The notes beneath the pieces were generated by a model that saw nothing but the letters and a program-made list of their open reading frames with translations, searched no databases and had not been told where the DNA came from. From Paraglaciecola sp034111145 (GTDB taxonomy: Bacteria; Pseudomonadota; Gammaproteobacteria; Enterobacterales; Alteromonadaceae), in assembly GCA_034111145.1 (NCBI GenBank), contig JAWUXU010000019.1, positions 4,215-68,214 on the forward strand: 64,000 nucleotides of DNA, written 5' to 3'. Position 1 is the first letter of the stretch. Every line of letters starts with the position of its first letter. A program made the position numbers and the translations under genes. Positions 46,750 to 55,349 of this stretch are shown piece by piece.

Positions 46750-47214
46750 TTATCCTAAATAACAACACATTATCAAAGCATCTTCTTTACCTTTTGCGCT
46801 AGGATAATAATTCTCTCTCTGTTCCACTAAAATAAAACCGGCATCGTCATAAATATTAATTGCTGCAGCATTTGACTCACGCACTTCTAGCCAAATCTGT
46901 TGAATGTTATTTTGGTTGCATTGATCCATTAAGTGTTTCAGTAAAGATTGACCTAAACCATTACCCCTATGCGCTGCGCTGACCACTATATCCATCAACG
47001 TCACTTCATCTAAAACCTTCATACCAATGTAATAACCTAGTAGCTGTTCATCTTGATTGAGCGAATGAGCAAAATAAGGCTTAGTTAAACAGTCTTCAAA
47101 TATCTTACGAGACCAAGGTGAAAACTGCCCTTGTTTGTGCAGCTCAAAACAAGAGTCACTATTTTTTGTGGTTAGAGGGGAAAAATGAGGTTTCACCGGA
47201 TTTATTGATGTCAC
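46750..47214 (-). CDS. rimI: Ribosomal protein bS18 alanine N-acetyltransferase
   Basis: A 154-residue GNAT acetyltransferase. The acetyl-CoA loop is VSAAHRGNGLGQSLL, with WLEVRESNAAAINIYDDAGF after it, matching RimI. It acetylates the N-terminal Ala of ribosomal protein S18. The gene follows holD by 7 nt, the conserved holD-rimI order in gammaproteobacteria, which supports the name. Confidence 0.93.
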   Translation of the reverse strand: MTSINPVKPHFSPLTTKNSDSCFELHKQGQFSPWSRKIFEDCLTKPYFAHSLNQDEQLLGYYIGMKVLDEVTLMDIVVSAAHRGNGLGQSLLKHLMDQCNQNNIQQIWLEVRESNAAAINIYDDAGFILVEQRENYYPSAKGKEDALIMCCYLG

Positions 47215-47221
47215 TGTCTAG

Positions 47222-47719
47222 TTAAATTTTTTCAAGAGATAAAACATTTTGTAACTCCTGCCAAAGTTGCTTTTTAATGTCTGAGTGATGTAACTCAGAT
47301 AAATTTGGCGTAATCAATTGCTTGTTATTAAAACGGATTTTTTCGCCTTGGGTCCAACTAAGAGGATAATCTGAATAGTGACTCAGTTTATCGGTTGGAA
47401 TATGTATTAGTTGCTTATGATCTAGACCTAGAGCAACTAATACATCGGTAAATATTTGAGACTTCGAGTCACTCTTTGAAAAATTCACTAGTACCGAATC
47501 TGTGGAGACGCTTGTTTGTGTTTGCACTTTAAGTTGTTTTAACTTGGCTAGGGCATCATCTTTTGATAACACTTGAGGTGAAGTAGCAGCGGTTTTAGAA
47601 GCTTGCTTCTCAACCTTTTCTTGTGTTTTTTGGCCAGATAAGTGCCATGATGATATTCCCATCTCATTCAAAATTGCGCGTTGATAAGGACTTGGAACAA
47701 GATAAGAAGTATTTTTCAT
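47222..47719 (-). CDS. holD: DNA polymerase III psi subunit
   Basis: 165 residues. The N-terminal segment RAILNEMGISSWHL matches the HolD peptide that binds the chi subunit or clamp loader. The C-terminal domain is poorly conserved, as is usual for psi. Psi links the clamp loader to chi and SSB. The assignment rests on the N-terminal motif plus the position directly before rimI. Confidence 0.83.
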   Translation of the reverse strand: MKNTSYLVPSPYQRAILNEMGISSWHLSGQKTQEKVEKQASKTAATSPQVLSKDDALAKLKQLKVQTQTSVSTDSVLVNFSKSDSKSQIFTDVLVALGLDHKQLIHIPTDKLSHYSDYPLSWTQGEKIRFNNKQLITPNLSELHHSDIKKQLWQELQNVLSLEKI

Positions 47720-47827
47720 TTTAACAGACTAACATGAATTCAATTTATATGAGTTAGGTTTAAAATAACTGTAATTAATATTTGTATTCAAACAAAAAAG
47801 TATTTAGGTATTACATTTAATAAAATT

Positions 47828-47904
47828 TGGCAGGGGTGGAGGGATTCGAACCCCCAACCATCGGTTTTGGAGACCGCTGTTCTACCAATTGGAACTACAC
47901 CCCT
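47828..47904 (-). tRNA. tRNA-Trp (anticodon CCA)
   Basis: A cloverleaf can be drawn: acceptor AGGGGTG / CACCCCT with discriminator G and encoded CCA, anticodon loop CTCCAAA, and T arm GGGGG-TTCGAAT-CCCTC. Length is 77 nt, one more than E. coli tRNA-Trp because of an extra C in the D loop. The first anticodon-stem pair is G-A, a mismatch. It stands alone between holD and the thiamine operon. Confidence 0.95.
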
Positions 47905-48047
47905 GCATAAGAGTTGAATTATACTGACGAGAAACAAAAGGTAAAGTGATTTTGCTTTTACTATGAACATCTAATTAAAAACTGCACATCTAATGAACAA
48001 CTGTACATTTAACAAGCTATATAGGCAACGGATCCAGCGAAAGCAAC

Positions 48048-48839
48048 TTACGTTGACAGCAAAGCAGCCTGATACCAAAGTCTATTGGTTAATTCGACTA
48101 GGGGTTTCATAATGCTTACTTTAGCGATCACCTCAGATAATTTTTGTTCGCTATACTGTGCATAATATGCATACAAATTAGCCTCATCTGCAGTACCAAG
48201 GTAATTGATCGCTATACATGATGCCAAATCAAAATATGGACAGGAAATAGCGCAGTATTCCCAATCCAAAATCTTGCTTGGTTGAGCATAAGTAACATGA
48301 GATAAAGATAAATCATTATGACAAAATACAGATTTGGTTGAACAGGCTTGATACCAGATAGCGGCATAATTATCGAGAGTTTGCTTTTCTGGAAGTGAAG
48401 TTGGCGCATCAATCAAACGTATATAATGTTGCCATTGATGAGGTAAATCTAACTTTGGGGCATTTATCTTTGTGTTATGTATTATTGATAATGCAGACGC
48501 TAAACTTTTGGTGATGGTTAAACTAGATACGTCTGACTGCTCTAAAGTAGGAAAATCAAGCCATTGGTCAATTTGAAAGTTACGTGACTTTGATAGGTAG
48601 ATGGGCTTCACTGCAAGCCCTTTACCAGCTAGTTCTAATTGAATGTCGAAAATTTTTTTTCTATCTAGCAATGCAATTTTGTCTGACTCAAACGCTTTCA
48701 AAAAATAGTTTTTATTTAATGATTCAAGGCGATAACTACTATTAACTGTGCCCCCGTTTAAATCCCTAAGATGAAAGTCTGAAGAAATAAAGTCCGAAGC
48801 GGCTAATTCAGCTTCCACCTTAATCTTTAAATTGTTCAT
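48048..48839 (-). CDS. Probable thiamine kinase (aminoglycoside/choline kinase fold)
   Basis: 263 residues of the APH/choline-kinase fold. The catalytic Brenner motif is FCHNDLSLSHV and the Mg-binding Asp is in ILDWEYC; the N-terminal lobe has LNGGTVNSSYRL as the ATP loop. Substrate assignment comes from context: last gene of the TPP-riboswitch operon, overlapping the PnuT-type permease gene by 4 nt. Such kinases trap imported thiamine as thiamine phosphate. A choline or other alcohol kinase remains possible from sequence alone. Confidence 0.72.
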   Translation of the reverse strand: MNNLKIKVEAELAASDFISSDFHLRDLNGGTVNSSYRLESLNKNYFLKAFESDKIALLDRKKIFDIQLELAGKGLAVKPIYLSKSRNFQIDQWLDFPTLEQSDVSSLTITKSLASALSIIHNTKINAPKLDLPHQWQHYIRLIDAPTSLPEKQTLDNYAAIWYQACSTKSVFCHNDLSLSHVTYAQPSKILDWEYCAISCPYFDLASCIAINYLGTADEANLYAYYAQYSEQKLSEVIAKVSIMKPLVELTNRLWYQAALLST

Positions 48840-49441
48840 ATAGTCTCTTTCTGATCTTCTACATTACTGGGTTCTACACGCCATTGAATAAACCCGTATA
48901 TGGCAAAGCCTGCATAACATAAAAATAAGACCCCTGTTAACGCCAAATCTTTGGAAAAGTAAAGGTAGCCAGCAAATAGGTTTATTATGATCCAATACAA
49001 CCAATTCTCTCGCACTTTATGCGCCACAAGCACGGTTGTGAAAACACTGAAAACCGTTATAAATGCATCTAGGTGTAAATAGTTTGTATCCAACACAGTA
49101 CTCGAAAAGTGACTTAATATTAGGGCTCCAATAGCCAGCCCTGCAATACAAATTATATGCTTAGATATTGGCCAGCTTTGTACAAATAAACTATCCGAAT
49201 TTTTATCACGCCATTTTACCAAACCGTAAATGGCCATAATTAAATAGTAGAAATTAAGTATTGTATGAAAGGGTAAAGACACACTCCAAAAAAGCCAAGT
49301 GTAAATTCCAGTACTCACCAAAGCACATGGCCAACACCATATGTTTTGCCTCGCCGCTAGCCACACGTAAGCGACAGCAAAAGCAACGGCAACACCCTCC
49401 ATAAAAGATGTGGCAGCTAGTTGCGTAAGAAAACTCTCCAT
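48836..49441 (-). CDS. pnuT: PnuC-family vitamin transporter, probably thiamine (PnuT)
   Basis: 201 residues with about seven hydrophobic helices and the PnuC pattern: FMEGVAVAFAVAYVWLAARQNIWCWPCALVSTGIY near the N-terminus and NWLYWIIINLFAGYLYF near the C-terminus. PnuC-type proteins are facilitators in which uptake is driven by intracellular phosphorylation. The kinase encoded directly downstream and the TPP riboswitch at the head of the operon point to thiamine rather than nicotinamide riboside. It overlaps its upstream neighbour by one base. Confidence 0.85.
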   Translation of the reverse strand: MESFLTQLAATSFMEGVAVAFAVAYVWLAARQNIWCWPCALVSTGIYTWLFWSVSLPFHTILNFYYLIMAIYGLVKWRDKNSDSLFVQSWPISKHIICIAGLAIGALILSHFSSTVLDTNYLHLDAFITVFSVFTTVLVAHKVRENWLYWIIINLFAGYLYFSKDLALTGVLFLCYAGFAIYGFIQWRVEPSNVEDQKETI

Positions 49442-49698
49442 TAGATATCGGTACTCATTTTATCGCCATTTAAAAATTTACAGACAAATATAGCTTGCCC
49501 TACTTTTTGGTGACTACGTTGCATCTCTTCGGCTAACAACTGCATAGTGGGAAGATATTCACCACTTACCGTTGTGCTTGTGGCAGTTGTTAGCACCTTT
49601 ATGTTTTCAAATGTATTCAAACGGTCAATAAATTCTTGAATTGGCTCAATGTATTGCTCTTTAAGGGGGTACATGGATATTTCGGCAACTAATTTCAT
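49441..49698 (-). CDS. Thiamine-binding protein of the YkoF/MTH1187 family
   Basis: 85 residues matching the thiamine-binding MTH1187/YkoF family: VAEISMYPLKEQYIEPIQEFIDRL, TTATSTTVSGEY and VGQAIFVCKF. There is no signal peptide, so it would act in the cytoplasm, binding thiamine or its pyrimidine moiety. It is the second gene of the riboswitch operon. Its ribosome site (AGGA) is in the arm of a hairpin just upstream (49705-49730). Confidence 0.85.
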   Translation of the reverse strand: MKLVAEISMYPLKEQYIEPIQEFIDRLNTFENIKVLTTATSTTVSGEYLPTMQLLAEEMQRSHQKVGQAIFVCKFLNGDKMSTDI

Positions 49699-49704
49699 TT
49701 GTTA

Positions 49705-49730
49705 TATGTCCTGAAAGAAGCAAGGACATA
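49705..49730 (-). promoter_or_regulatory. Hairpin covering the ribosome site of the thiamine-binding gene
   Basis: TATGTCCT / AGGACATA forms an 8-bp stem with a 10-nt loop. The AGGA of the ribosome site is inside the 3' arm, 10 nt before the ATG. It could uncouple translation from the receptor gene or mark an RNA processing point. Confidence 0.4.
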
Positions 49731-49786
49731 AGCCCCTGCAAAAAATGTTATGTGATGTCGTAAATTGACAAAATTAGGTGATAAAA

Positions 49787-51928
49787 TTAAAACTCGTAAT
49801 CAACATTAAAACCAATCATCCGAGGCTCGCCAAATTGATAATAAGGTTCTGGACTATAACCATTACCAGGGTTATTACCACCTTCATTCGAGAAGAAAAA
49901 ACCTCGTGTTTGTACATCTTGATCAGTCAAGTTCCGCCCCCAGATAGCGAAGCTCCAATCATCCATCTGATAAGTTAATCTGGCATTAAAGAGTTCGTAA
50001 GCATTCGAACGATCATTATGACTATTTGAAAAGAAATATTCATCTTTACCTTCTACCTCAATATTCAAGGTTAAATCTTCAGTTAGAAAGAAATCAGCGC
50101 CCAAGGTGAATTGATATTCTGGAGCTTGAGAAATATTTCTACTGTCTAAATTAATAGTTTCACCCAAAGTACGGGCGTCAACATGAACAAAACTCTCAAA
50201 GTTTTCAAACTCAGCATTTAACAATCCTAAACTTGCATACAGGTTCACATTTTCGCTTGCAATGTATACAAATTCAGCTTCAATACCATTTGCCATAGCT
50301 CCAGCATTACTCAGAAAACTGTCAAATGATGAGTCTTCTGGGTTAAAGACGGATTGACTTACTTGTGCGTTATTTCTGTTTTGATAGAAAATCGAGACCT
50401 GAGCTTGCAACTTATTATCAAGCCACTTACCTTTTATGCCTAACTCGTAATTAATCAAAGTCTCAGTGTCAAAAAAGAAGGTACTGCTAGGGATAGAATC
50501 GTTAATTTGTGCAGCAGAGATAATTTGACCATTAACACCGCCAGCTTTATATCCACGAGAGATTAAGCCATATAGTAACGTATCATCTTGCAAACGATAT
50601 TCTAGTACCACACGTCCACCCCAAAGTGTCTCATTTACCGGGCGAACAATATCAGCACTATCAGAGTAATCGGCTTCGCGATACTCAACTCTAAGTCCAG
50701 TAATGAGCTGCAATTTGTCGCTTAAACGTGTATCAAGTTGACCGTAAAGTGCAGAATTTTTTGTATCGAATTCATTTGAAAAATTGCCATCAAAAACCAA
50801 GTTGTCAAATCGCGTTCGAAGCATATTTTCGTTTTCAGTACGCTGGTAAAAACCTGCTACCCATGAAGTATTTCCACCGAATATATTATGCCCTTCACTT
50901 GAAAGAAGGCGCATTTCAAAGGTGACGTTATTTCGTTCTCTGTCATAACGATCTGCAGAGCTGTAAGGAAACAACTCGTCAGGAAATTCTCCAATAAAAC
51001 TCCAGTCTTCATCAAAACTATAAATACTATCGTTATAAGCAGCACTTAAAGTGATTTCAGCGTCAAAGCTTTCAGCGCCAGTCCAATGGCCTGTTATCGC
51101 ACCAGCTCGGGTGCGCTGGGTATCACGTCCGGGTTGATCGGCAGTGGTCACTCTAGTGTTGTTAAGTGAAAACGCGTCGTAACCATTGTCGGCATTTAAA
51201 TAAAAGCCATTAACATTAATAATAAGGTCTTTGTTGACCAAAAATTTTAACTTTCCTTTTAAAGTGCTTTCATCGATATTATTAGTATCATCGCGACCAA
51301 GAAAGCTGTTTTCAATAAAGCCATCACTTTTCTGATTTTGTATTGCCAAACGGTAACCAATTTTTTCGCTAATAGGTCCACTTATTACACCATTAAATAC
51401 TTGCCCACCAAACTCTGAAACTTCAGCACCTAAACGAGCATACAAATGGTCCGTTGGATCATTTGTTTTTAAATTGATTAGACCCGCAAGCGAATTAGCG
51501 CCATACAAAGTGCCTTGAGGACCCCGAAAAACTTCTACTTGTTTAACATCTAATGTATTTGCAGCTAAGCCTAAACCAGTAAAATCGATGCCATCAACAA
51601 TTAATCCGACAGATGCGTTAACTGGATCAATAAACTGGCTTCGCTCACCAATACCTCTAATTTGAAAAAATCGTCCACGGGATGCACCTGCACTAAAGTT
51701 CACGTTTGGGGCTAAATTTAGAATTTGTTCAATGTGGTTAGCACCACGACGTTCGATAGTTTCTTGACTGAACACACTAATGCTGTTCGATAAGTCTAAC
51801 AAATTGGCATCACGGAAATCTGAAGTGACGACTATTCGTTCAATATTTGCAGTTTCTTCTGAGTAAGAATTAGCTGTGAGCAACGACAAACTTATCATGC
51901 TAGCTAACAAAGTTTTATTAAATTTCAT
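49787..51928 (-). CDS. TonB-dependent outer-membrane receptor, probably for thiamine
   Basis: 713 residues. A signal peptide (to about residue 23) is followed by a TonB-box-like IERIVVTS, a plug domain (RRGANHIEQILNLAPNVNF; QVEVFRGPQGTLYGANSLAG) and a beta barrel ending in Phe (VDYEF). It would import a scarce substrate using TonB energy. The TPP riboswitch directly upstream and the thiamine genes downstream indicate thiamine or a precursor. The TonB operon at 57.5-62.5 kb could supply energy but is not specially linked. Confidence 0.9.
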   Translation of the reverse strand: MKFNKTLLASMISLSLLTANSYSEETANIERIVVTSDFRDANLLDLSNSISVFSQETIERRGANHIEQILNLAPNVNFSAGASRGRFFQIRGIGERSQFIDPVNASVGLIVDGIDFTGLGLAANTLDVKQVEVFRGPQGTLYGANSLAGLINLKTNDPTDHLYARLGAEVSEFGGQVFNGVISGPISEKIGYRLAIQNQKSDGFIENSFLGRDDTNNIDESTLKGKLKFLVNKDLIINVNGFYLNADNGYDAFSLNNTRVTTADQPGRDTQRTRAGAITGHWTGAESFDAEITLSAAYNDSIYSFDEDWSFIGEFPDELFPYSSADRYDRERNNVTFEMRLLSSEGHNIFGGNTSWVAGFYQRTENENMLRTRFDNLVFDGNFSNEFDTKNSALYGQLDTRLSDKLQLITGLRVEYREADYSDSADIVRPVNETLWGGRVVLEYRLQDDTLLYGLISRGYKAGGVNGQIISAAQINDSIPSSTFFFDTETLINYELGIKGKWLDNKLQAQVSIFYQNRNNAQVSQSVFNPEDSSFDSFLSNAGAMANGIEAEFVYIASENVNLYASLGLLNAEFENFESFVHVDARTLGETINLDSRNISQAPEYQFTLGADFFLTEDLTLNIEVEGKDEYFFSNSHNDRSNAYELFNARLTYQMDDWSFAIWGRNLTDQDVQTRGFFFSNEGGNNPGNGYSPEPYYQFGEPRMIGFNVDYEF

Positions 51929-51933
51929 TAAAG

Positions 51934-51961
51934 GATCTCTTCAGTACGGTTTGAAAAGATC
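51934..51961 (-). promoter_or_regulatory. Hairpin at the receptor start, likely riboswitch expression platform
   Basis: In RNA, GAUCUUUUC (51961-51953) can pair with GAAGAGAUC (51942-51934), nine pairs with one G-U. The 3' arm holds the purine-rich ribosome site five nt before the ATG. This suggests translational control by the riboswitch; no terminator with a U-tract is visible. Confidence 0.5.
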
Positions 51962-51992
51962 CGGCAGTACGGCAGGTAAATGGGATGTGTGT

Positions 51993-52083
51993 CTGACCAT
52001 TCCTACGCCGGCATTATCCGGATCAGGTATAAGGGTTATAAGTCGAAACTCAAATCTCAGCCAAACGGCTCCCCTTGGTTGCT
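51993..52083 (-). ncRNA. TPP (thiamine pyrophosphate) riboswitch
   Basis: The minus-strand RNA carries the conserved parts of the THI element: AAGGGGAGCC at the 5' side, GGCTGAGATTTGAG in the pyrimidine-sensing arm, ACCTGATCCGGATAATGCC in the pyrophosphate arm and GCGTAGGAA closing the core. Outer ACCA and TGGT can form P1. It controls the receptor, thiamine-binding protein, permease and kinase genes, which would be shut off when TPP is plentiful. Confidence 0.95.
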
Positions 52084-52121
52084 TAATTCAGGTCATTAGT
52101 TATCCAATAAAAAGCGCATGG

Positions 52122-52149
52122 ATTGTAACAGGCAAATAAACCTTCGCAA
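52122..52149 (-). promoter_or_regulatory. Probable promoter of the thiamine salvage operon
   Basis: Minus-strand TTGCGA (52149-52144), 16-nt spacer, TACAAT (52127-52122). The start near 52115 lies just before the riboswitch. Confidence 0.5.
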
Positions 52150-52184
52150 TAGATGAATAAGAATTTGTAAGTGCAAAATAGTAT

Positions 52185-53036
52185 TTATTTCACAACTTTC
52201 AGTTTCACTAACTTATGGTAGGAAAAGAAAGAGCTTTCTTGAGTAAACCATACCTCATCATCTGGAGTCACACAGACCCCCTCAACTTGGCCATAACCTT
52301 GAAGTTCAAAAAACTTATACAAGGTCAAATCCTTATTAAGAATCACAATAAAGGGAGAAAAGTCTCCCATCCTACTTACCTTATAACCTACCAAAATAAA
52401 TCGATTTCTTTTACTGTCAAAATCACCACCAGTAATGATCCCTGGTAGTCCCTTTATTTCAGTTACATGTTCAACGAATTGCTCAGGTTGGTTTTTATTG
52501 AGTTGATAAATCAATAAGGTGCCAGTATTCCAACTCTTAGAAAATAAAAATAGGCTATCATGCCAATTAATCAACGTTTCTGCGTCAAAGTCATGATTTA
52601 GATATTTGTTATTTTTAACCGAGTTATTGATATAAGATAACTTGTATGTAGTGACAATATCTTCACTTTTATTATCTTGTTTAGGCACTGCATGGATTTG
52701 GACAAACTTTCGTTTACCATTGTTGTTACCCACGTCACCTATGTAAAAATATTGACTATCGCCGGTTAATGCCTCCCAATCAATATTTTTAGTAGAAACG
52801 ACTTTTTTGCCTATGATACGACCCGTGTTATCAATATTATAAATAATAGGTTTATTCCCAGAATCATTAACCGTGAAGGCTGAACCAGATCCCGGGCAAT
52901 ATAAACCGGATGTTTCTTTTAATTCATCAGATAATTTGTACTCGCCCAAAACTATATAATGAGGTGTATCCGTGACTATTGAAGTAGATGCGGCTAAAAA
53001 AATCACACCAACAATTAAAATGACTCTAAGTACCAA
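52185..53036 (-). CDS. Secreted beta-propeller-like protein of unknown function
   Basis: 283 residues with an N-terminal signal or anchor helix (VILIVGVIFLAASTSIV). The body is beta-rich with repeated features such as ETSGLYCPGSGSAFTVNDSG, DWEALTGDSQYFYIGDVGNN and GQVEGVCVTPDDEVWFTQE, which suggests a beta-propeller. I do not recognise a catalytic motif. It is upstream of the riboswitch and read on the same strand, but the operon has its own promoter, so a link to thiamine is not implied. Confidence 0.6.
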   Translation of the reverse strand: MVLRVILIVGVIFLAASTSIVTDTPHYIVLGEYKLSDELKETSGLYCPGSGSAFTVNDSGNKPIIYNIDNTGRIIGKKVVSTKNIDWEALTGDSQYFYIGDVGNNNGKRKFVQIHAVPKQDNKSEDIVTTYKLSYINNSVKNNKYLNHDFDAETLINWHDSLFLFSKSWNTGTLLIYQLNKNQPEQFVEHVTEIKGLPGIITGGDFDSKRNRFILVGYKVSRMGDFSPFIVILNKDLTLYKFFELQGYGQVEGVCVTPDDEVWFTQESSFFSYHKLVKLKVVK

Positions 53037-53176
53037 TTTTTTTTCCTCTTAATTAACAAATATTTAATTCACACAACGCCACAAAGATAATTACTTCATA
53101 TTAGATAAAAAACGTCATACTTAATACTATCTAGGTAAAGGACCTTGATTACCCAAAACCACAGTCGTATTTTTGA

Positions 53177-55345
53177 ATGAGTTTGCTTACACTAGCAAGC
53201 AATATTAAAATGTTTAAATTAGAAGTTTTTGTGAATTTACCCGAACAACTATTCCATTGGTTTGAACATCGTCAAACAACGTTATGTCATAGACAATTAT
53301 TGGTCATAACAGGCCAAGAAGAATGGACAAAAAACGCTGCGGTTACATTATTAGCGAAAAGGAACGTAAAAAGTGTTTTATGGGTCGGTGAGTCTCAGAT
53401 TGCACATGAAACTATTAATGTAAAAAATTATCGCTCTAAATTAGGTCACGAGTATGACTGGGTAGTATTAAATTGCTTTAGTGGATTCAGAGCCAATGCC
53501 GCTATGGCATTGAGTGGTACAATAAAAGCCCAAGGCTTAATGATTCTGCTTTGCCCTGAACTTGACCGTTGGCCTGAATATGACGACCCTGAAAAAATTA
53601 ATCGTATTTCCTTTGGTTTTATTGATCAGGATGTTCACAGCCAATTCTTTCGTTATTTAAGTTCATCCTTTACTGAAGATCACTCAGTGGCAGTATGTAC
53701 AAAAGACCTGTTTTCAGGTTCGGTGGCGAGTCCAGATGATATGTCAGCCATACTCAACTTTGATCAACAGAATAAAGCGATTGAAGGTATTACTAAGGTG
53801 GCTCTGGGTCGCAGAAATAGACCTTTAGTGATGACTGCTGACAGAGGCAGGGGAAAATCATCAGCTTTAGGGCTGGCAGCGGCCAAATTAATGATCCAAG
53901 GCACAAAAAATATTTGCGTAACGGCATCACATATTGGTAACACCAAACAGATATTTAGTCACGCCCAGCGAATGTTACCAAAGGCCAGTGCCACTAAGAA
54001 CGATATCACTTATAAAGATAACATTCTTAGTTTTAAACCGGTGGATCAATTGCTCAGAAGTCAAGAAAGCATAAATCTTGTGTTAGTGGATGAAGCTGCC
54101 TCTCTGCCTATCCATGTATTAATTAAATTAGCCAGTAAATTCCCTCGCATTGTATTCAGCTCTACAGTACATGGCTATGAAGGCAGTGGCCGTGGCTTTG
54201 AAATGCGCTTTATAAAACAACTTTCACAGCTAAAACCCAGTTTCAAAAGAATGCATTTGTCACAACCAATACGCTGGCATAAAAACGACACATTAGAACA
54301 ATTCTGGTTCAATACTTTATTTCAAAGTGAGCAACACAGTAGTAAAAACATTGAATCCATTAACCAACCAATATCCTGTCGGCACGTCTCAAAAGTAGAA
54401 TTGAACAACGACAAACAATTACTAGGGACTCTATTTGGTTTATTAATCGACGCCCACTACCAAACCAGCCAAGATGATTTACAACGTTTATTAGACGCCC
54501 CTGAAATACAATGTTTTATATTGACTAGAGGGTCCACTTTACTTGGTGTGGCTCAAATAGTTGAAGAAGGTGGCGATTCCTTTTCTGAAATCGCAGGTAA
54601 TATTACTGATTGTAATAGGCGAGTAAAGGGACATTTGGTTGCACAAAATATTGCGTCATCTTATAACACTGTCCCCTTCCTGTTATCTCGGCAGTGGCGT
54701 ATCAGTAGAATTGCTATTGAACCCGAACATCAGCGTAAAGGACTTGGAAGACAACTAGTTGAATACTTAGAGCAACAGGCTAGACAGCAACATATTAAGT
54801 TCTTAACCGCGTCTTTTGGTTGCAATACTGACATCCTTAAGTTTTGGTACAGAAGTGGATTTTTGCTGGCTAAACTCAGTGTAAAACCTGAAGTATCAAG
54901 TGGTGAGCACAGTGGTATTGGTATTAAATCTTTGACAAGTGAGGCACTAGAGATATCTGAAAATATTTTTAAAGAGTTTTACCAGGAATGGCTTTATCAG
55001 ATGGACAAAAATTTTCAATGGATGTCTGAAGATATAATTATTCAAATTCTACGGTTTGAGTCAGCCGCAGATTTGGGTGCATCTACAAATGTGGAAATAC
55101 TGAGGCAATTTGCCTTAGGGAAACGCACATATTCCACCTGTAAGCGTCTATTAAAAGAGTATCTGATAGTTAATCCTGCTTGTTTCCTAACATTAGCAAT
55201 ACAAGAACAAAATCTGTTGGTAGCGGCACTTTTGCAAAATTTACCCCATAAGGACCTTTGTGCAAAATTTAGATTGAGTGGCAAAAAACAAATAGAACTA
55301 GCCTTAAAGGTAAGCTTTGAAAAAATTCTACTTGGTCAGAAATGA
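53177..55345 (+). CDS. tmcA: tRNA(Met) cytidine acetyltransferase
   Basis: 722 residues. It makes N4-acetylcytidine at the wobble base of elongator tRNA-Met. Parts in order: an N-terminal domain, an RNA-helicase-like module with Walker A TADRGRGKSS (220-229) and DEAASLP, then a GNAT domain (ISRIAIEPEHQRKGLGRQLVEYLE) and a C-terminal tRNA-binding region. The start is uncertain: neither ATG 53177 nor 53210 has a clear ribosome site. It is convergent with the next gene, the stops being 4 bp apart. Confidence 0.95.
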   Translation: MSLLTLASNIKMFKLEVFVNLPEQLFHWFEHRQTTLCHRQLLVITGQEEWTKNAAVTLLAKRNVKSVLWVGESQIAHETINVKNYRSKLGHEYDWVVLNCFSGFRANAAMALSGTIKAQGLMILLCPELDRWPEYDDPEKINRISFGFIDQDVHSQFFRYLSSSFTEDHSVAVCTKDLFSGSVASPDDMSAILNFDQQNKAIEGITKVALGRRNRPLVMTADRGRGKSSALGLAAAKLMIQGTKNICVTASHIGNTKQIFSHAQRMLPKASATKNDITYKDNILSFKPVDQLLRSQESINLVLVDEAASLPIHVLIKLASKFPRIVFSSTVHGYEGSGRGFEMRFIKQLSQLKPSFKRMHLSQPIRWHKNDTLEQFWFNTLFQSEQHSSKNIESINQPISCRHVSKVELNNDKQLLGTLFGLLIDAHYQTSQDDLQRLLDAPEIQCFILTRGSTLLGVAQIVEEGGDSFSEIAGNITDCNRRVKGHLVAQNIASSYNTVPFLLSRQWRISRIAIEPEHQRKGLGRQLVEYLEQQARQQHIKFLTASFGCNTDILKFWYRSGFLLAKLSVKPEVSSGEHSGIGIKSLTSEALEISENIFKEFYQEWLYQMDKNFQWMSEDIIIQILRFESAADLGASTNVEILRQFALGKRTYSTCKRLLKEYLIVNPACFLTLAIQEQNLLVAALLQNLPHKDLCAKFRLSGKKQIELALKVSFEKILLGQK

Positions 55346-55349
55346 TACT

